NCBI RefSeq assembly: GCF_001661345.1
Contig: NW_017962917.1
Span: forward strand, 310,001 to 374,000
Source: Ascoidea rubescens DSM 1968
Taxonomy: Eukaryota > Ascomycota > Saccharomycetes > Ascoideales > Ascoideaceae
Length of the DNA stretch: 64,000 nt
Reading direction: 5' to 3'
A model generated the notes under the pieces. It did no database searches and was not told the DNA's origin. It saw only the letters and a list, made by a program, of their open reading frames with translations. Each line of letters opens with the position of its first letter. Within the stretch, counting starts at the first letter, position 1. A program made the translations under genes and the position numbers. Positions 52,740 to 61,632 of this stretch are shown in pieces.

Positions 52740-55733
52740 TTATTGTTTATTGTCATAAAAATCTAACATTTGAAATAAAATTTTTTGAAATTCTTTACTC
52801 AATTTACTAATTTCACTTTTTTTAAGTTTCTTATCACTTGATCCAGTGGAATAATCTTTATTTTCTAAAAATTTATCCAATTTTGTTTCTTGATCCAGAT
52901 TATTCGAATTGATTTTGGTTAATTCATTTAAATCATCTGTTAATTCATTGAAATCAATTTCATTAATACCCATCATAATAGCCCCATCTTTTAAATTCAT
53001 ATGAATTTCGCTTATGCCATTTTTATTTGTGTCAATTGTGTTATCAATATTAAAATGATAGTTTACCATATTTCCTAAATAATTATTATTTGCATCCTTA
53101 TTCTGTTCGTAAAATTGGTTTATTTTGTTTTTTTCTTCTACAATATCATCAACCTCTTTTTTTAGCTTTTCAATGTTAATTTTATCAGTATTATTTTTGA
53201 GAAATTCATTTAAATCAATCTTTAAATTTGGATCATCTGTTTTCTTGTAAAATTTTAAAAAATTTAGTATATTATCAATCCAAGAAAGTAATTTTTCCAA
53301 AATATTTTCTTCATCATTCATAACAATTTTATGAATGAACTCAAACAAGCAATCTTCATATTTGCTTAATAATAAGTTGATTATTAAAAAAATCTTATTT
53401 GAAGTAACTAAATAAAAATTTTTGAAAAAAAATTCAATTAATATAATCAATTCACCAATAAATGATTGTATATTATTTAATAGTAGATGGAAATCTGCTT
53501 TTTTAAATAACTGAATTAACGGCTCTAAAAATATGATGATCAAGTCTTTGCAGAAATTGTTTAGATATGATTCTGACCATAATTTTCCTAGTAATTCTTT
53601 ATCTGTTTTTCTAACAATTAATCTGTAAATTTCATCCAATTTAGAAAACAAATCATTTTGTTTAAAATAGAGAGTTTTAATATCCTTTTCAATATTTTGA
53701 TTGAAATTTAAATTATTTAACTTCCATAATTTTTCATCTAATAAAATTAACAAGGATAGGTTGAATTTTTTATTTGATTTCAAGTATCTATCAAAGATAT
53801 TATCTCTTAATGATTGCAATTCTTTATTATCTTTAGTGATCGAGCTATAAAATTTTATAATTTTGATATAGTTTTTAAAATTATCTTGAATAGAGTTTTC
53901 GATTTTAAGTATTTTTCCATTTAATAAAGTGATGTCTGTATTCCAAATACGAGAGAAAATGATTTGTAGAATTGATTTTCTTGATGATTTTGAAAAGATA
54001 TTTAAATTGGGAATTTGATATAAAAAAGTGACAGAAATGTATTTCATTATCGAAACAGGGTTTGCGAGTTTGAAAATTTGAGATAAAACGCCATATGGAA
54101 AGTTCTCATGGAATTGTTTAATTTGAATAAATAGCTCGTATTTTTCGGACATGTTATTATTTTTCAAATTTTTATTTTTTAGTATGTTAGTTGTTGAATC
54201 GAAAAACATGTTGTAGATAGTTGAAGTGCAATTTAATTTGATGGAAGTTATGAATATTTGGCAAATTGGTGACAAGTCATGAATTGAGTCCTTTGATTTA
54301 AATTCATTAACCAATTGAAAGGTTATATTTGAAGAAGAAATTTTATTATTTAAGATGTAATGTTTTTTGAAAATTTTAACTTTTTGTTTGATTTTCAAGT
54401 TAATAACATATAGTTTTTTTTTCAAGTAGATTTCGTTTCGCAAATTGGACATGTCAATTCGTTTTCTGGTTTGAATGTCGTTTAATTCTTCATTATTAAA
54501 AGCGGTTATTGGGTTTAAAATTAAAAAGTCTCTTAGTATCGAGGAGTTTGCAATTTGAGGATGTTTGTATATGGCCAAAATGTAACTTTTTAAGATGGAT
54601 CTATAGTTTTCGCCTGGTAGTTGATCAGTATTATAGTCATCTGAATTTAGTATGTTATCATTGATTAGGGACATGATATCAAATTCAAATGATTGTTCAT
54701 CAATATTTTTCGATTTATCATTAGAATTGTTTGACTTTTTCTTTTGAGAATTCTTTTGAGAGTTCCTTTTGAATTTTGATTTTGAGAATGAAGAGCTAAT
54801 GATGTTATTTAAAATTTCTGGATTTCTAATATCCTCATCTGTAATGCGATTTAAGAGAAAATCCTTTGAAGAAAACTTTGGTAATGGAGGCAAAGAAATG
54901 GTTGGAAATGATTTTTTCAAAGATTTATGAAGAGATTGAAAATCGAAGTAAGTATGGTAAGTTGAAAAGGTTTTTATAAACAGTTTGTTATCTGCTTGAT
55001 ATAATAGTTTTGAATGTAGTATAAATTTATATTTTTCTGTGATTTTTTCATCTTTTGTTATTCCAATTATATTGATTTCAATGTTATTTAGTAGTTTTGG
55101 CTCATCCAAGTAATCGGCCAATTCCTTATCAGAGATGATATTATCAATGTTTGTGTTTGAAAATTCATCGATTGTTTTTTGGATTAAGGCGTCTCTTTCA
55201 ATTTTGAAATCTGATGATTTATAGTAATCAGATTGATATTCTAGTTTTGTAGTTAGTGAAGATGTAAATAGAACTGAAATAGACTGGAATAATCTTAGGA
55301 AGATCTTTCTTCTTTTGGTGAGTTGTAATCTGTCGTTAGAATTGCTTAAACTGACTAGCAGAAGATAGTTATAAAATGGTTTAATCTTGAAATAAAAAAA
55401 TTCGTTGTTGCCAGTCTCGTTGTCATCAGTTAGTGAGTGAACCAATTTTTCATTATCAGGGTGATTATGAGTTGTTTCTAGTTGACGATGAAAGGAGAAC
55501 TTGTGGTCAAGATCCACGAAAAAGGGGAATGATCTAATAAAGTTGGAGAATATAAATCTCAAGAGTGGAAAGTCGTTGTTTTCAAGAAAACTAAAGGGAA
55601 ATCCAAAGTCCTCAAGGAAATCGTGTCTATTTTCGTCATAGATGTAGTCTATTTCCTGTTGCAACTGCTTCTTGATCAATTGGTTCTTGAGGTAATGGTC
55701 CTGTGTAGACGAAAGAAGAGTGGTGTCAGTCAT
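52740..55733 (-). CDS. LEC1: PX-domain protein Lec1 (YPR097W type)
   Basis: The protein has 997 residues. Residues 1 to about 200 match the fungal PX-associated N-terminal region: a helical block beginning LSSTQDHYLKNQLIKKQLQQEIDY, with repeated Phe-rich helices. The phosphoinositide-binding PX domain runs from about 215 to 395, with TYFDFQSLHKSLKKSFP followed by SLPPLPKFSSKDF, and ends in NYRSILKSYILAIYKHPQI. The remaining 600 residues are helical, Leu/Lys/Asn-rich, as in the DUF3818-type region that follows PX in this family. S. cerevisiae YPR097W (about 1,070 residues) has the same order and is implicated in ergosterol distribution between membranes and lipid droplets. The start ATG55733 is clear. 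The closest alternatives are other fungal PX/PXB proteins, which have the same arrangement. Confidence 0.85.
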   Translation of the reverse strand: MTDTTLLSSTQDHYLKNQLIKKQLQQEIDYIYDENRHDFLEDFGFPFSFLENNDFPLLRFIFSNFIRSFPFFVDLDHKFSFHRQLETTHNHPDNEKLVHSLTDDNETGNNEFFYFKIKPFYNYLLLVSLSNSNDRLQLTKRRKIFLRLFQSISVLFTSSLTTKLEYQSDYYKSSDFKIERDALIQKTIDEFSNTNIDNIISDKELADYLDEPKLLNNIEINIIGITKDEKITEKYKFILHSKLLYQADNKLFIKTFSTYHTYFDFQSLHKSLKKSFPTISLPPLPKFSSKDFLLNRITDEDIRNPEILNNIISSSFSKSKFKRNSQKNSQKKKSNNSNDKSKNIDEQSFEFDIMSLINDNILNSDDYNTDQLPGENYRSILKSYILAIYKHPQIANSSILRDFLILNPITAFNNEELNDIQTRKRIDMSNLRNEIYLKKKLYVINLKIKQKVKIFKKHYILNNKISSSNITFQLVNEFKSKDSIHDLSPICQIFITSIKLNCTSTIYNMFFDSTTNILKNKNLKNNNMSEKYELFIQIKQFHENFPYGVLSQIFKLANPVSIMKYISVTFLYQIPNLNIFSKSSRKSILQIIFSRIWNTDITLLNGKILKIENSIQDNFKNYIKIIKFYSSITKDNKELQSLRDNIFDRYLKSNKKFNLSLLILLDEKLWKLNNLNFNQNIEKDIKTLYFKQNDLFSKLDEIYRLIVRKTDKELLGKLWSESYLNNFCKDLIIIFLEPLIQLFKKADFHLLLNNIQSFIGELIILIEFFFKNFYLVTSNKIFLIINLLLSKYEDCLFEFIHKIVMNDEENILEKLLSWIDNILNFLKFYKKTDDPNLKIDLNEFLKNNTDKINIEKLKKEVDDIVEEKNKINQFYEQNKDANNNYLGNMVNYHFNIDNTIDTNKNGISEIHMNLKDGAIMMGINEIDFNELTDDLNELTKINSNNLDQETKLDKFLENKDYSTGSSDKKLKKSEISKLSKEFQKILFQMLDFYDNKQ

Positions 55734-55948
55734 GATTGGCGGTTTTAGTAACAGTGGATATGGTCAATAAGTGCTCTGTGAGGTGGGAGAGCTCAGTGTG
55801 TTGTTACTTCTGTTCCAGCAGTTGTTTGTTCTTTAGAGCAGTTGGAGCAGCAGCGTTTCTATGATTGCTGGAGCCAGGGAGACCACTCAGAGGCAAGGCT
55901 GCTCCACAAAAGCCATTCGTAGGAGTCCTCTGTTATCAAGCAGTTGGG

Positions 55949-56488
55949 CTATTTCTGGTTAACAAACCTGTTTGATTTCAAATCAGACAAAGCGAGCGAG
56001 GAATCGCAATGGGGGTCTGGGTATTTCAATAAGTTGGAACTGGTGCTGGAGCCTTTGAGTACACTGTATGTGTTGAATCTGCTGGTCTTGTTTGCACAAC
56101 GTCTGTTCTCGTCCAAATGGTCAGTGAAATCAACGAGGTTGGGCCAGAAACTGGAGCATTTGCAGCATTTGCATCCTCCTATTTGAGACACGTCACTTTT
56201 ACATGAATGTTGGAAAAATTGCTTGACGATGGTCCATCTGTGTCGTGGGTCTGAGTGGTGTCTTTGGTAGCACAGGTAGCTTCGATATTTCTTGCAGTTT
56301 TGAAAGCAGAAGTGCAAATGGTGGTATGCCAGCTGGTTTTTGCTGATATAGCACTTCCACTTGTCGTCAGCAGCAGCATTGTCACCAGAGTGGCGATGGT
56401 GGTGCTCCAGGTTGTAGTGGAGGTTGTAGCAAGTGTAGTTCTCATTGAAGTTGATGGGATAGCCATCTGAAGCTGTAGAGTTGTCCAT
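55949..56488 (-). CDS. Hypothetical Cys-rich ORF (doubtful)
   Basis: From the first ATG at 56488 the frame gives 179 codons; it stays open, without an ATG, up to 56719. The translation is rich in Cys, His and Tyr (CKCCKCSSFWP, HHHRHSGDN) and has three N-glycosylation sequons (NST, NYT, NKT). The extra upstream part includes a hydrophobic stretch, HSIALVALIFYLKLLFVVPVV, that could be a signal anchor, but only if an upstream exon supplied a start. I do not recognise a family. The region also has other overlapping open frames and a locally high GC content, so chance openness is quite possible. Expression evidence would decide. Confidence 0.25.
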   Translation of the reverse strand: MDNSTASDGYPINFNENYTCYNLHYNLEHHHRHSGDNAAADDKWKCYISKNQLAYHHLHFCFQNCKKYRSYLCYQRHHSDPRHRWTIVKQFFQHSCKSDVSQIGGCKCCKCSSFWPNLVDFTDHLDENRRCANKTSRFNTYSVLKGSSTSSNLLKYPDPHCDSSLALSDLKSNRFVNQK

Positions 56489-56785
56489 TTCACTTTGATC
56501 TTGCTGAACTACAGGCACCACAAACAACAGCTTAAGATAAAAGATCAATGCTACGAGTGCTATTGAGTGCTTCTTGTTGAGTAATTTTTTTTGGGCTTCC
56601 CTAACTCTACAAAGATGCCTTTTTAGCCGAGGCTGCTGCTTGTGCTTCCTGCACTTACTCACTCCTTTGGGTTGCACCAATAGGCTCTGCAGACAATTAG
56701 AAACTTGTTTTTGAGTCAAAATGTATTAAATTAAAATATAAATTTAAATAAAACAAAAATGAAAGTATAAGAGTGGACACAAAAG

Positions 56786-56840
56786 TAACTCAACACTTCA
56801 AAAATAACTCAACACTTCAAAAGTAACTCAACACTTCAAA
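56786..56840 (+). repeat. Three imperfect copies of AACTCAACACTTCAAAA
   Basis: 17-to-19-base units follow one another immediately 3' of the SEC31 stop (minus-strand gene ending at 56852). They may lie in its 3' UTR. Confidence 0.85.
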
Positions 56841-56851
56841 AATTGAATCAG

Positions 56852-59800
56852 CTATTCACTGCTGGCAAGTACTTGCCAGATTGTTGTGAATTTGTTGATA
56901 GCCATCAACCATTTGCTATTTTGCGATGTATCAGCAGCCGCAAGTTCCAAAGCAATCGTCTTGGCCTTATCAAAATCTCTGTTTTTAACTGCTTCCGCTA
57001 TTGTTAACAATGCACTCTCTAAGTGGCTATCGCCCAACAGATCATTGTTTAACAAGTCAAATAGTATATTCAATTTTTTCACATTTGTATTGAATTTTCT
57101 TGTATAGTCTGGAGGAACAATTGGTTCACACTGCTTTACCCCACTGTACAATTCCTCATAGATTGGCCTTAATCGGTCTGGTATATGACTTCTGTCTCCC
57201 TTTGGATAGCTCTGCTTTTTATTGTCTTTGTATTCTTGCTGCAATTCGCCTTCTTGATTTTGTCTTCTTTCTTCAGCTTCTTGTTGAGCAACAATTGAAT
57301 TCAAAGCAGTTCCTCCGACTGGTGTCACAATCGCATTATTAATTGGTGGAAGCGAAGGAACCACAGATTTATTTCTCATATGTGATGGAATCTTTGGTGG
57401 AGGAAAATCAGCCGGTTGATTGCCATGTGGTGCATAAGCATTACTACTTCCCAATAGCTGGTTATACCCTGGCCTACTGCCATATTGTCCTCCTGCTTCA
57501 GTTTGGTAGTTGCCACCGGCATTTAGTTGATAGTTACCACTAGCACCTGGTGCATATGGATTAGGCGTTGAGCGTCCACTAGCATTATTATTATGAATAT
57601 TATTAACATTGAAATTTGGATTATATGGTGCTTGATTAAGTTGGTTAATTGGTCCACTTGGTGCATATGGATTCTTTGGTGGTTGAAGAGGTGTCTTATT
57701 AAATGAAGGTGGTGATGTTAATCCCCCATTATTAAAATTATCACCTACAAATGAATTGAAACCATAATTATTGTTGTTCACACCGCTATTGGGATTTACT
57801 TGTGGTGCATATCTATTATTGCCCACTGGTGAAAGGACTCTTGATGGAGGTTTACTATCATTGCGGCTTCTTGTTCTGGGTGGTGGTGCAACATTATTTG
57901 TCATACCCATTGTTGAAAATGACGATTTACGCCCAATACCTGGAGGTGGAGCATGTGCTGTATTATTATTTGGAGGATATTGAGACTGAATATTGACTTG
58001 TTGAGCTGGGGCAAATGCTCTTGATGGGATTGCTGAAGGAAACATATCTGGTATATCATTCCATCCTTTATCTTTTTTCACATTGCTATTATTTTTTGAA
58101 TTTGTTGGTGGCGGTGGTGGTAATCCAGAACTTGAAATATTTGCATTTCTCGTTTCATTTATACTATTTAATCCTCCATATGAGTTAATACGACTTGGCG
58201 GTTTATATGGACTTGATGCTGTATTTGCTGGCGCATATGGGTTGGAGCTTACATTGAAATTACCTGCTGGATTGTTATTAAAATTACCTGAAGGGGGATT
58301 GATATTAGAATTAGGATTAGAATTAGGATTAGAATTAAAACTTGGACCTGAAGAATAAAGATTAGCTCTCGTATTTGATGGAGTAGTTAGCCCAGGAGCT
58401 TTATTGTAATTTTGTGAATTTGAGGCTGAGGAATTATATAATGGACCGTATTTATTAGCGCCTGTATTATAACCCCCAGCTCTCTTTTTAGTGGATGAAC
58501 TTTTGTTAACGTTTTGTTTATTTACATTCGAGTGAACATTATTGCTATTATTATTATTTTTGTTTAATAGAACCCCAACTCTGTCTTTTTCAGTTTTAAC
58601 ATCTTTAGAATCATTTGGTAAAAATGATAATATTTTATCAGTCAATTCTACTTGCCCAATATCAAGTAGTAATTTCAGGAACTTCAAAAAGATACTAACC
58701 ACTAGTTCATCATTAATTCTATAAGTTTCATCAATATATTTTCTAAAGGTTAGAACTTTTGCAATAAAAGAGTTTAGTGATTTGAAATATGCATCAGATG
58801 GCGACTTAATTTCATCAGAAGTGAGTCCTGCAGTTTCAAGAATTTCTTGTTCAAAAGATTCAATTTCACTTAACCAAATCTTGGAGATTTCATCCAATGA
58901 GCCACTAGATAAGAAACATAAGATTGCATCATCTCTAAAGCTGTCCGAAATTTTGCTACTCAATAATCTATCACCTAATTCAGACATGACAGTATTATAT
59001 TGGGCATTGTCCTTGACATAAGTTGATACTGCCAATGAAATATCTACCCAATTTGATAGGTCACCATTGGTAATTAAATCATCAATTGAGTCTTTTGATT
59101 TAGAATCAATGTTGTATAATAATCTTGATAATGAGCTATCAGAGTTTTTCTTGAAATATTCATTTTTGATTCTTTGTAACAAAGATTTAGAGTTTGAATT
59201 GATTGCTAGTAAAAATGCTTCATTTAATTTATCTTGGGAAATAAGGATATTGACAGCACTTTCTAGATTCCCCAAGATGATGGCTTTTTTCAAAATTTGA
59301 TCATCATTGGATTCTTCTGGGTTGATGATTTTGAAATTGCCCTGAGGAATATAAGGCAGATTATCGTTAATCTTATTAAAAAATGAATCATCATCTTGAG
59401 AGGTTGGTTTTGACTCTGAACCTCGCTTAAAATTTGAAAAGAAATCATCAGAGTCTTTAACAATTGAGTCTTCAATGTTTTGAGACTGTTGAGGAGGTTG
59501 ATCTTGAAGTATTTGGGTTGGTTCAGATTGATCAGTGTATTTGAAATGATCTTTGATTAGACTTTTTTTGTTTGAATTGATCAATTCGGCCAATAGATTG
59601 TAATCGGAGTTATTATGAGATTGGGTGGATAGTTTTTGTATGAGTTTTTCAAAGGGTAAGTTAGAAGATAGAGAGGTTTTTAGTAAATCAATTGAGTTTT
59701 CCAATAGCTTTGAATTGTAGGGGTTATAATTTGAGATTTTGATGGTTGAAGAGTTTGAGTTATTGTTGAGATTATTTTTAATTGTAATTAATTTACCACC

Positions 59801-61018
59801 ATCAGAAAATTTGACGATTGTTGGGTTTTTAATTGAGTACCATTTTGGAGCTTGGTTGATTAGGGTTAGTGGGTTTTGAATTGTATTGTTGGATGAGATT
59901 TGAGACCAAAACTCGTCTTCTTTTTGATCGGTTGATTTGTTTAAAGAGGCCGGAGTTGTGTCTTGCAAAGATTGTATGACAATTTTGTTGTCAAATGATG
60001 CGGTAGCAAAATAGTCTGGGTTTTTTGGGGAGAATTTAACGTCAAATGGCCAGTTTGTTGTTGAAGGATATTCGACTAGTCTTTCGCCGGTAATTGGGTT
60101 CCATAAAAAGGAAGAGTTATCCTTTGAAGAAGATAAAAGTAAGTTTTCATCACTTTTGCACCAGTCAATGGATAGGATGCCCTTTTTATGGCCATTTAGA
60201 ACTAGTAGAGGTTCCTTTGTATTTCTAAGATCCCAGGATAGAATTACAGGTAAATAGTCTGAATCTGAAGCAGTGATTAATTTTGTAGAGATGGATGGAT
60301 GCCATTTAACTAGAGACAAGTTTGCTCTGTTATTAATGATGCTTGTGTTGTTGTTATTGGTGTTGGTTGAGGTGTAGTTCAAATGTATGATTTCCTTTTT
60401 ATGTTTCAAGTCCCAAATGGAGGTGTAACCAGTATTACCAGCAGTAGCTAAGATGTGAGATTGATTGTTGTTCCAGTCAATTGAGTTGATTTCGTCGATG
60501 GGGTTCATTGGCTGTCCAGGAACAATTGGGTTACCAAATTTATTTGAATCCCAGATGAAAAACTCGCCCTTCAAACCGGCGGAAGCTAATAGGTTTGTTT
60601 GGATAGGATTGAATTTTAAGGATTTGACAGAAGAGGTGTGTTTTTTGCCGGAAAATATTGATTGGTTGGCATTGGGATTGGCATCATTGGTGACATCGGT
60701 ATTGTTATTTATCAAGTCCAATGGGTTCCAAAATTCGACGGATCCATTTTCAAGAGCACCAGCTAGCAAACCCAAGGAGTAGTCGTCAAAGGGCTTGCTC
60801 CAGTCCAATGCATAGACCTTAGAGTCTATGTTCAAGGAGACCACTGGCTGGTTGTCGTCGTTGTTGGATATTTGAAATGGGTCCCAGATCTCTAGTTTGG
60901 AGGAGGAATTGAAGTCAAGATCAATGGCTCCAGCAATAGTGCCCGAGGCCAAGTAGGGCAAGTTGTTGTTGGACCAGGCAAAAGCAGCGGTTCTGTTGAT
61001 CTCAAAGAGCTTGACCAT
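56852..61018 (-). CDS. SEC31: COPII outer-coat protein Sec31
   Basis: The product is the outer coat subunit of COPII vesicles, which assembles with Sec13 to form the ER-exit cage. It has 1,388 residues. The start MVKLFEINRTAAFAWSNN is typical of Sec31. WD40 repeats occupy 1 to about 380, for example GHKKGILSIDWCKSDENLLLSSSKD and SFLWNPITGERL. The alpha-solenoid (ancestral coatomer element) runs from about 480 to 770. A Pro/Asn-rich linker (about 800-1230) has repeated NPYAP and a WNDIPDMFPS motif that fits the Sec23/Sar1-interacting W-N segment. The C-terminal helical domain (about 1260-1388) begins RLRPIYEELYSGVKQ. It is somewhat longer than S. cerevisiae Sec31 (1,273), in the linker. It is divergently transcribed from RSN1. 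Confidence 0.97.
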   Translation of the reverse strand: MVKLFEINRTAAFAWSNNNLPYLASGTIAGAIDLDFNSSSKLEIWDPFQISNNDDNQPVVSLNIDSKVYALDWSKPFDDYSLGLLAGALENGSVEFWNPLDLINNNTDVTNDANPNANQSIFSGKKHTSSVKSLKFNPIQTNLLASAGLKGEFFIWDSNKFGNPIVPGQPMNPIDEINSIDWNNNQSHILATAGNTGYTSIWDLKHKKEIIHLNYTSTNTNNNNTSIINNRANLSLVKWHPSISTKLITASDSDYLPVILSWDLRNTKEPLLVLNGHKKGILSIDWCKSDENLLLSSSKDNSSFLWNPITGERLVEYPSTTNWPFDVKFSPKNPDYFATASFDNKIVIQSLQDTTPASLNKSTDQKEDEFWSQISSNNTIQNPLTLINQAPKWYSIKNPTIVKFSDGGKLITIKNNLNNNSNSSTIKISNYNPYNSKLLENSIDLLKTSLSSNLPFEKLIQKLSTQSHNNSDYNLLAELINSNKKSLIKDHFKYTDQSEPTQILQDQPPQQSQNIEDSIVKDSDDFFSNFKRGSESKPTSQDDDSFFNKINDNLPYIPQGNFKIINPEESNDDQILKKAIILGNLESAVNILISQDKLNEAFLLAINSNSKSLLQRIKNEYFKKNSDSSLSRLLYNIDSKSKDSIDDLITNGDLSNWVDISLAVSTYVKDNAQYNTVMSELGDRLLSSKISDSFRDDAILCFLSSGSLDEISKIWLSEIESFEQEILETAGLTSDEIKSPSDAYFKSLNSFIAKVLTFRKYIDETYRINDELVVSIFLKFLKLLLDIGQVELTDKILSFLPNDSKDVKTEKDRVGVLLNKNNNNSNNVHSNVNKQNVNKSSSTKKRAGGYNTGANKYGPLYNSSASNSQNYNKAPGLTTPSNTRANLYSSGPSFNSNPNSNPNSNINPPSGNFNNNPAGNFNVSSNPYAPANTASSPYKPPSRINSYGGLNSINETRNANISSSGLPPPPPTNSKNNSNVKKDKGWNDIPDMFPSAIPSRAFAPAQQVNIQSQYPPNNNTAHAPPPGIGRKSSFSTMGMTNNVAPPPRTRSRNDSKPPSRVLSPVGNNRYAPQVNPNSGVNNNNYGFNSFVGDNFNNGGLTSPPSFNKTPLQPPKNPYAPSGPINQLNQAPYNPNFNVNNIHNNNASGRSTPNPYAPGASGNYQLNAGGNYQTEAGGQYGSRPGYNQLLGSSNAYAPHGNQPADFPPPKIPSHMRNKSVVPSLPPINNAIVTPVGGTALNSIVAQQEAEERRQNQEGELQQEYKDNKKQSYPKGDRSHIPDRLRPIYEELYSGVKQCEPIVPPDYTRKFNTNVKKLNILFDLLNNDLLGDSHLESALLTIAEAVKNRDFDKAKTIALELAAADTSQNSKWLMAINKFTTIWQVLASSE

Positions 61019-61189
61019 GTTGCAGCAAGGAGAAACAGACAGTTTTAGAGTAGAGATTGGGAGATCAGACAGCGATTACACAGAGGTTATATACTCCAGT
61101 GCAAAACTGATTCAAAAGCCTACGTGTTGAAATACTCGCCGCTGACTCAGCAATTGCTCAGCGTCCACACAGCTGGCCACACACACACA

Positions 61190-61220
61190 CACGTGAACCG
61201 TCACATGAAACAGTCACGTG
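61190..61220 (+). promoter_or_regulatory. Paired CACGTG E-boxes
   Basis: CACGTG occurs at 61190-61195 and again at 61215-61220, 25 bases apart, with a CACATG between them. They are candidate Cbf1/bHLH sites in the shared SEC31-RSN1 promoter. Confidence 0.5.
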
Positions 61221-61468
61221 GGCGGTCATGGCTGTGTTCACTGTGGCGTTGCGTTTTTGCAGGGGAGCTCGACTCGGCTGCCTGCGCCCATCTGGTATGC
61301 GCGTTCCACTGCACAAACAATGCTGGTTCAGGTGCACGACAGTGTGGAAATGAAATTTGCCTGCGTATGGATGCGTTCTCTGCCGATTGCTTGCAGCTGG
61401 TGTTTTGGTTTCAATTCTCGTCTGTTGTTTTATCCTTGCTAGGTTTTTCTCGTTCTGATCTATTTTTG

Positions 61469-61476
61469 TATATAAA
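61469..61476 (+). promoter_or_regulatory. TATA box candidate for RSN1
   Basis: TATATAAA lies 157 bases upstream of the RSN1 ATG. Confidence 0.4.
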
Positions 61477-61632
61477 CCTCTCTTCTTTCTTTTCCTGCTT
61501 TCTCAATTCCCTAGATTTCTGTTTTTTACTGCCTACTCATATTATTATTAGTTCTTGAATCACTATCTTGTGCTGCACATTCGTCCATTGATCTGTTCCA
61601 CAATCTCCATTCACTGATTGATCTTCCGAAAG

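Larger units (their letters stand above)
55734..56851. other. LEC1 upstream region
   Basis: This 1.1-kb interval lies upstream of LEC1 and downstream of SEC31. It is GC-richer than flanking coding DNA across 55800-56480. It contains a doubtful minus-strand Cys-rich frame (listed separately). Near 56785-56840 there is a direct repeat of AACTCAACACTTCAAAA, three imperfect copies. Confidence 0.55.
61019..61632. other. Divergent SEC31-RSN1 promoter
   Basis: This 614-base divergent promoter has a TATA-like motif near SEC31 (reverse strand, 61086-61093), an (AC)n patch, two CACGTG boxes, a GC-rich stretch at 61230-61400 and a TATATAAA near RSN1. Overlapping plus-strand frames (61124-61558 and 61218-61442) are not called, because they sit in GC-rich promoter DNA and have no recognisable domain. 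Confidence 0.65.

Noticed and set aside
61124-61558. 144-codon plus-strand frame in the SEC31-RSN1 promoter
   Set aside because: It covers E-boxes and TATA-like elements of a divergent promoter. The translation is Cys/Ser/Leu-rich without a domain, and another frame is open over the same DNA.
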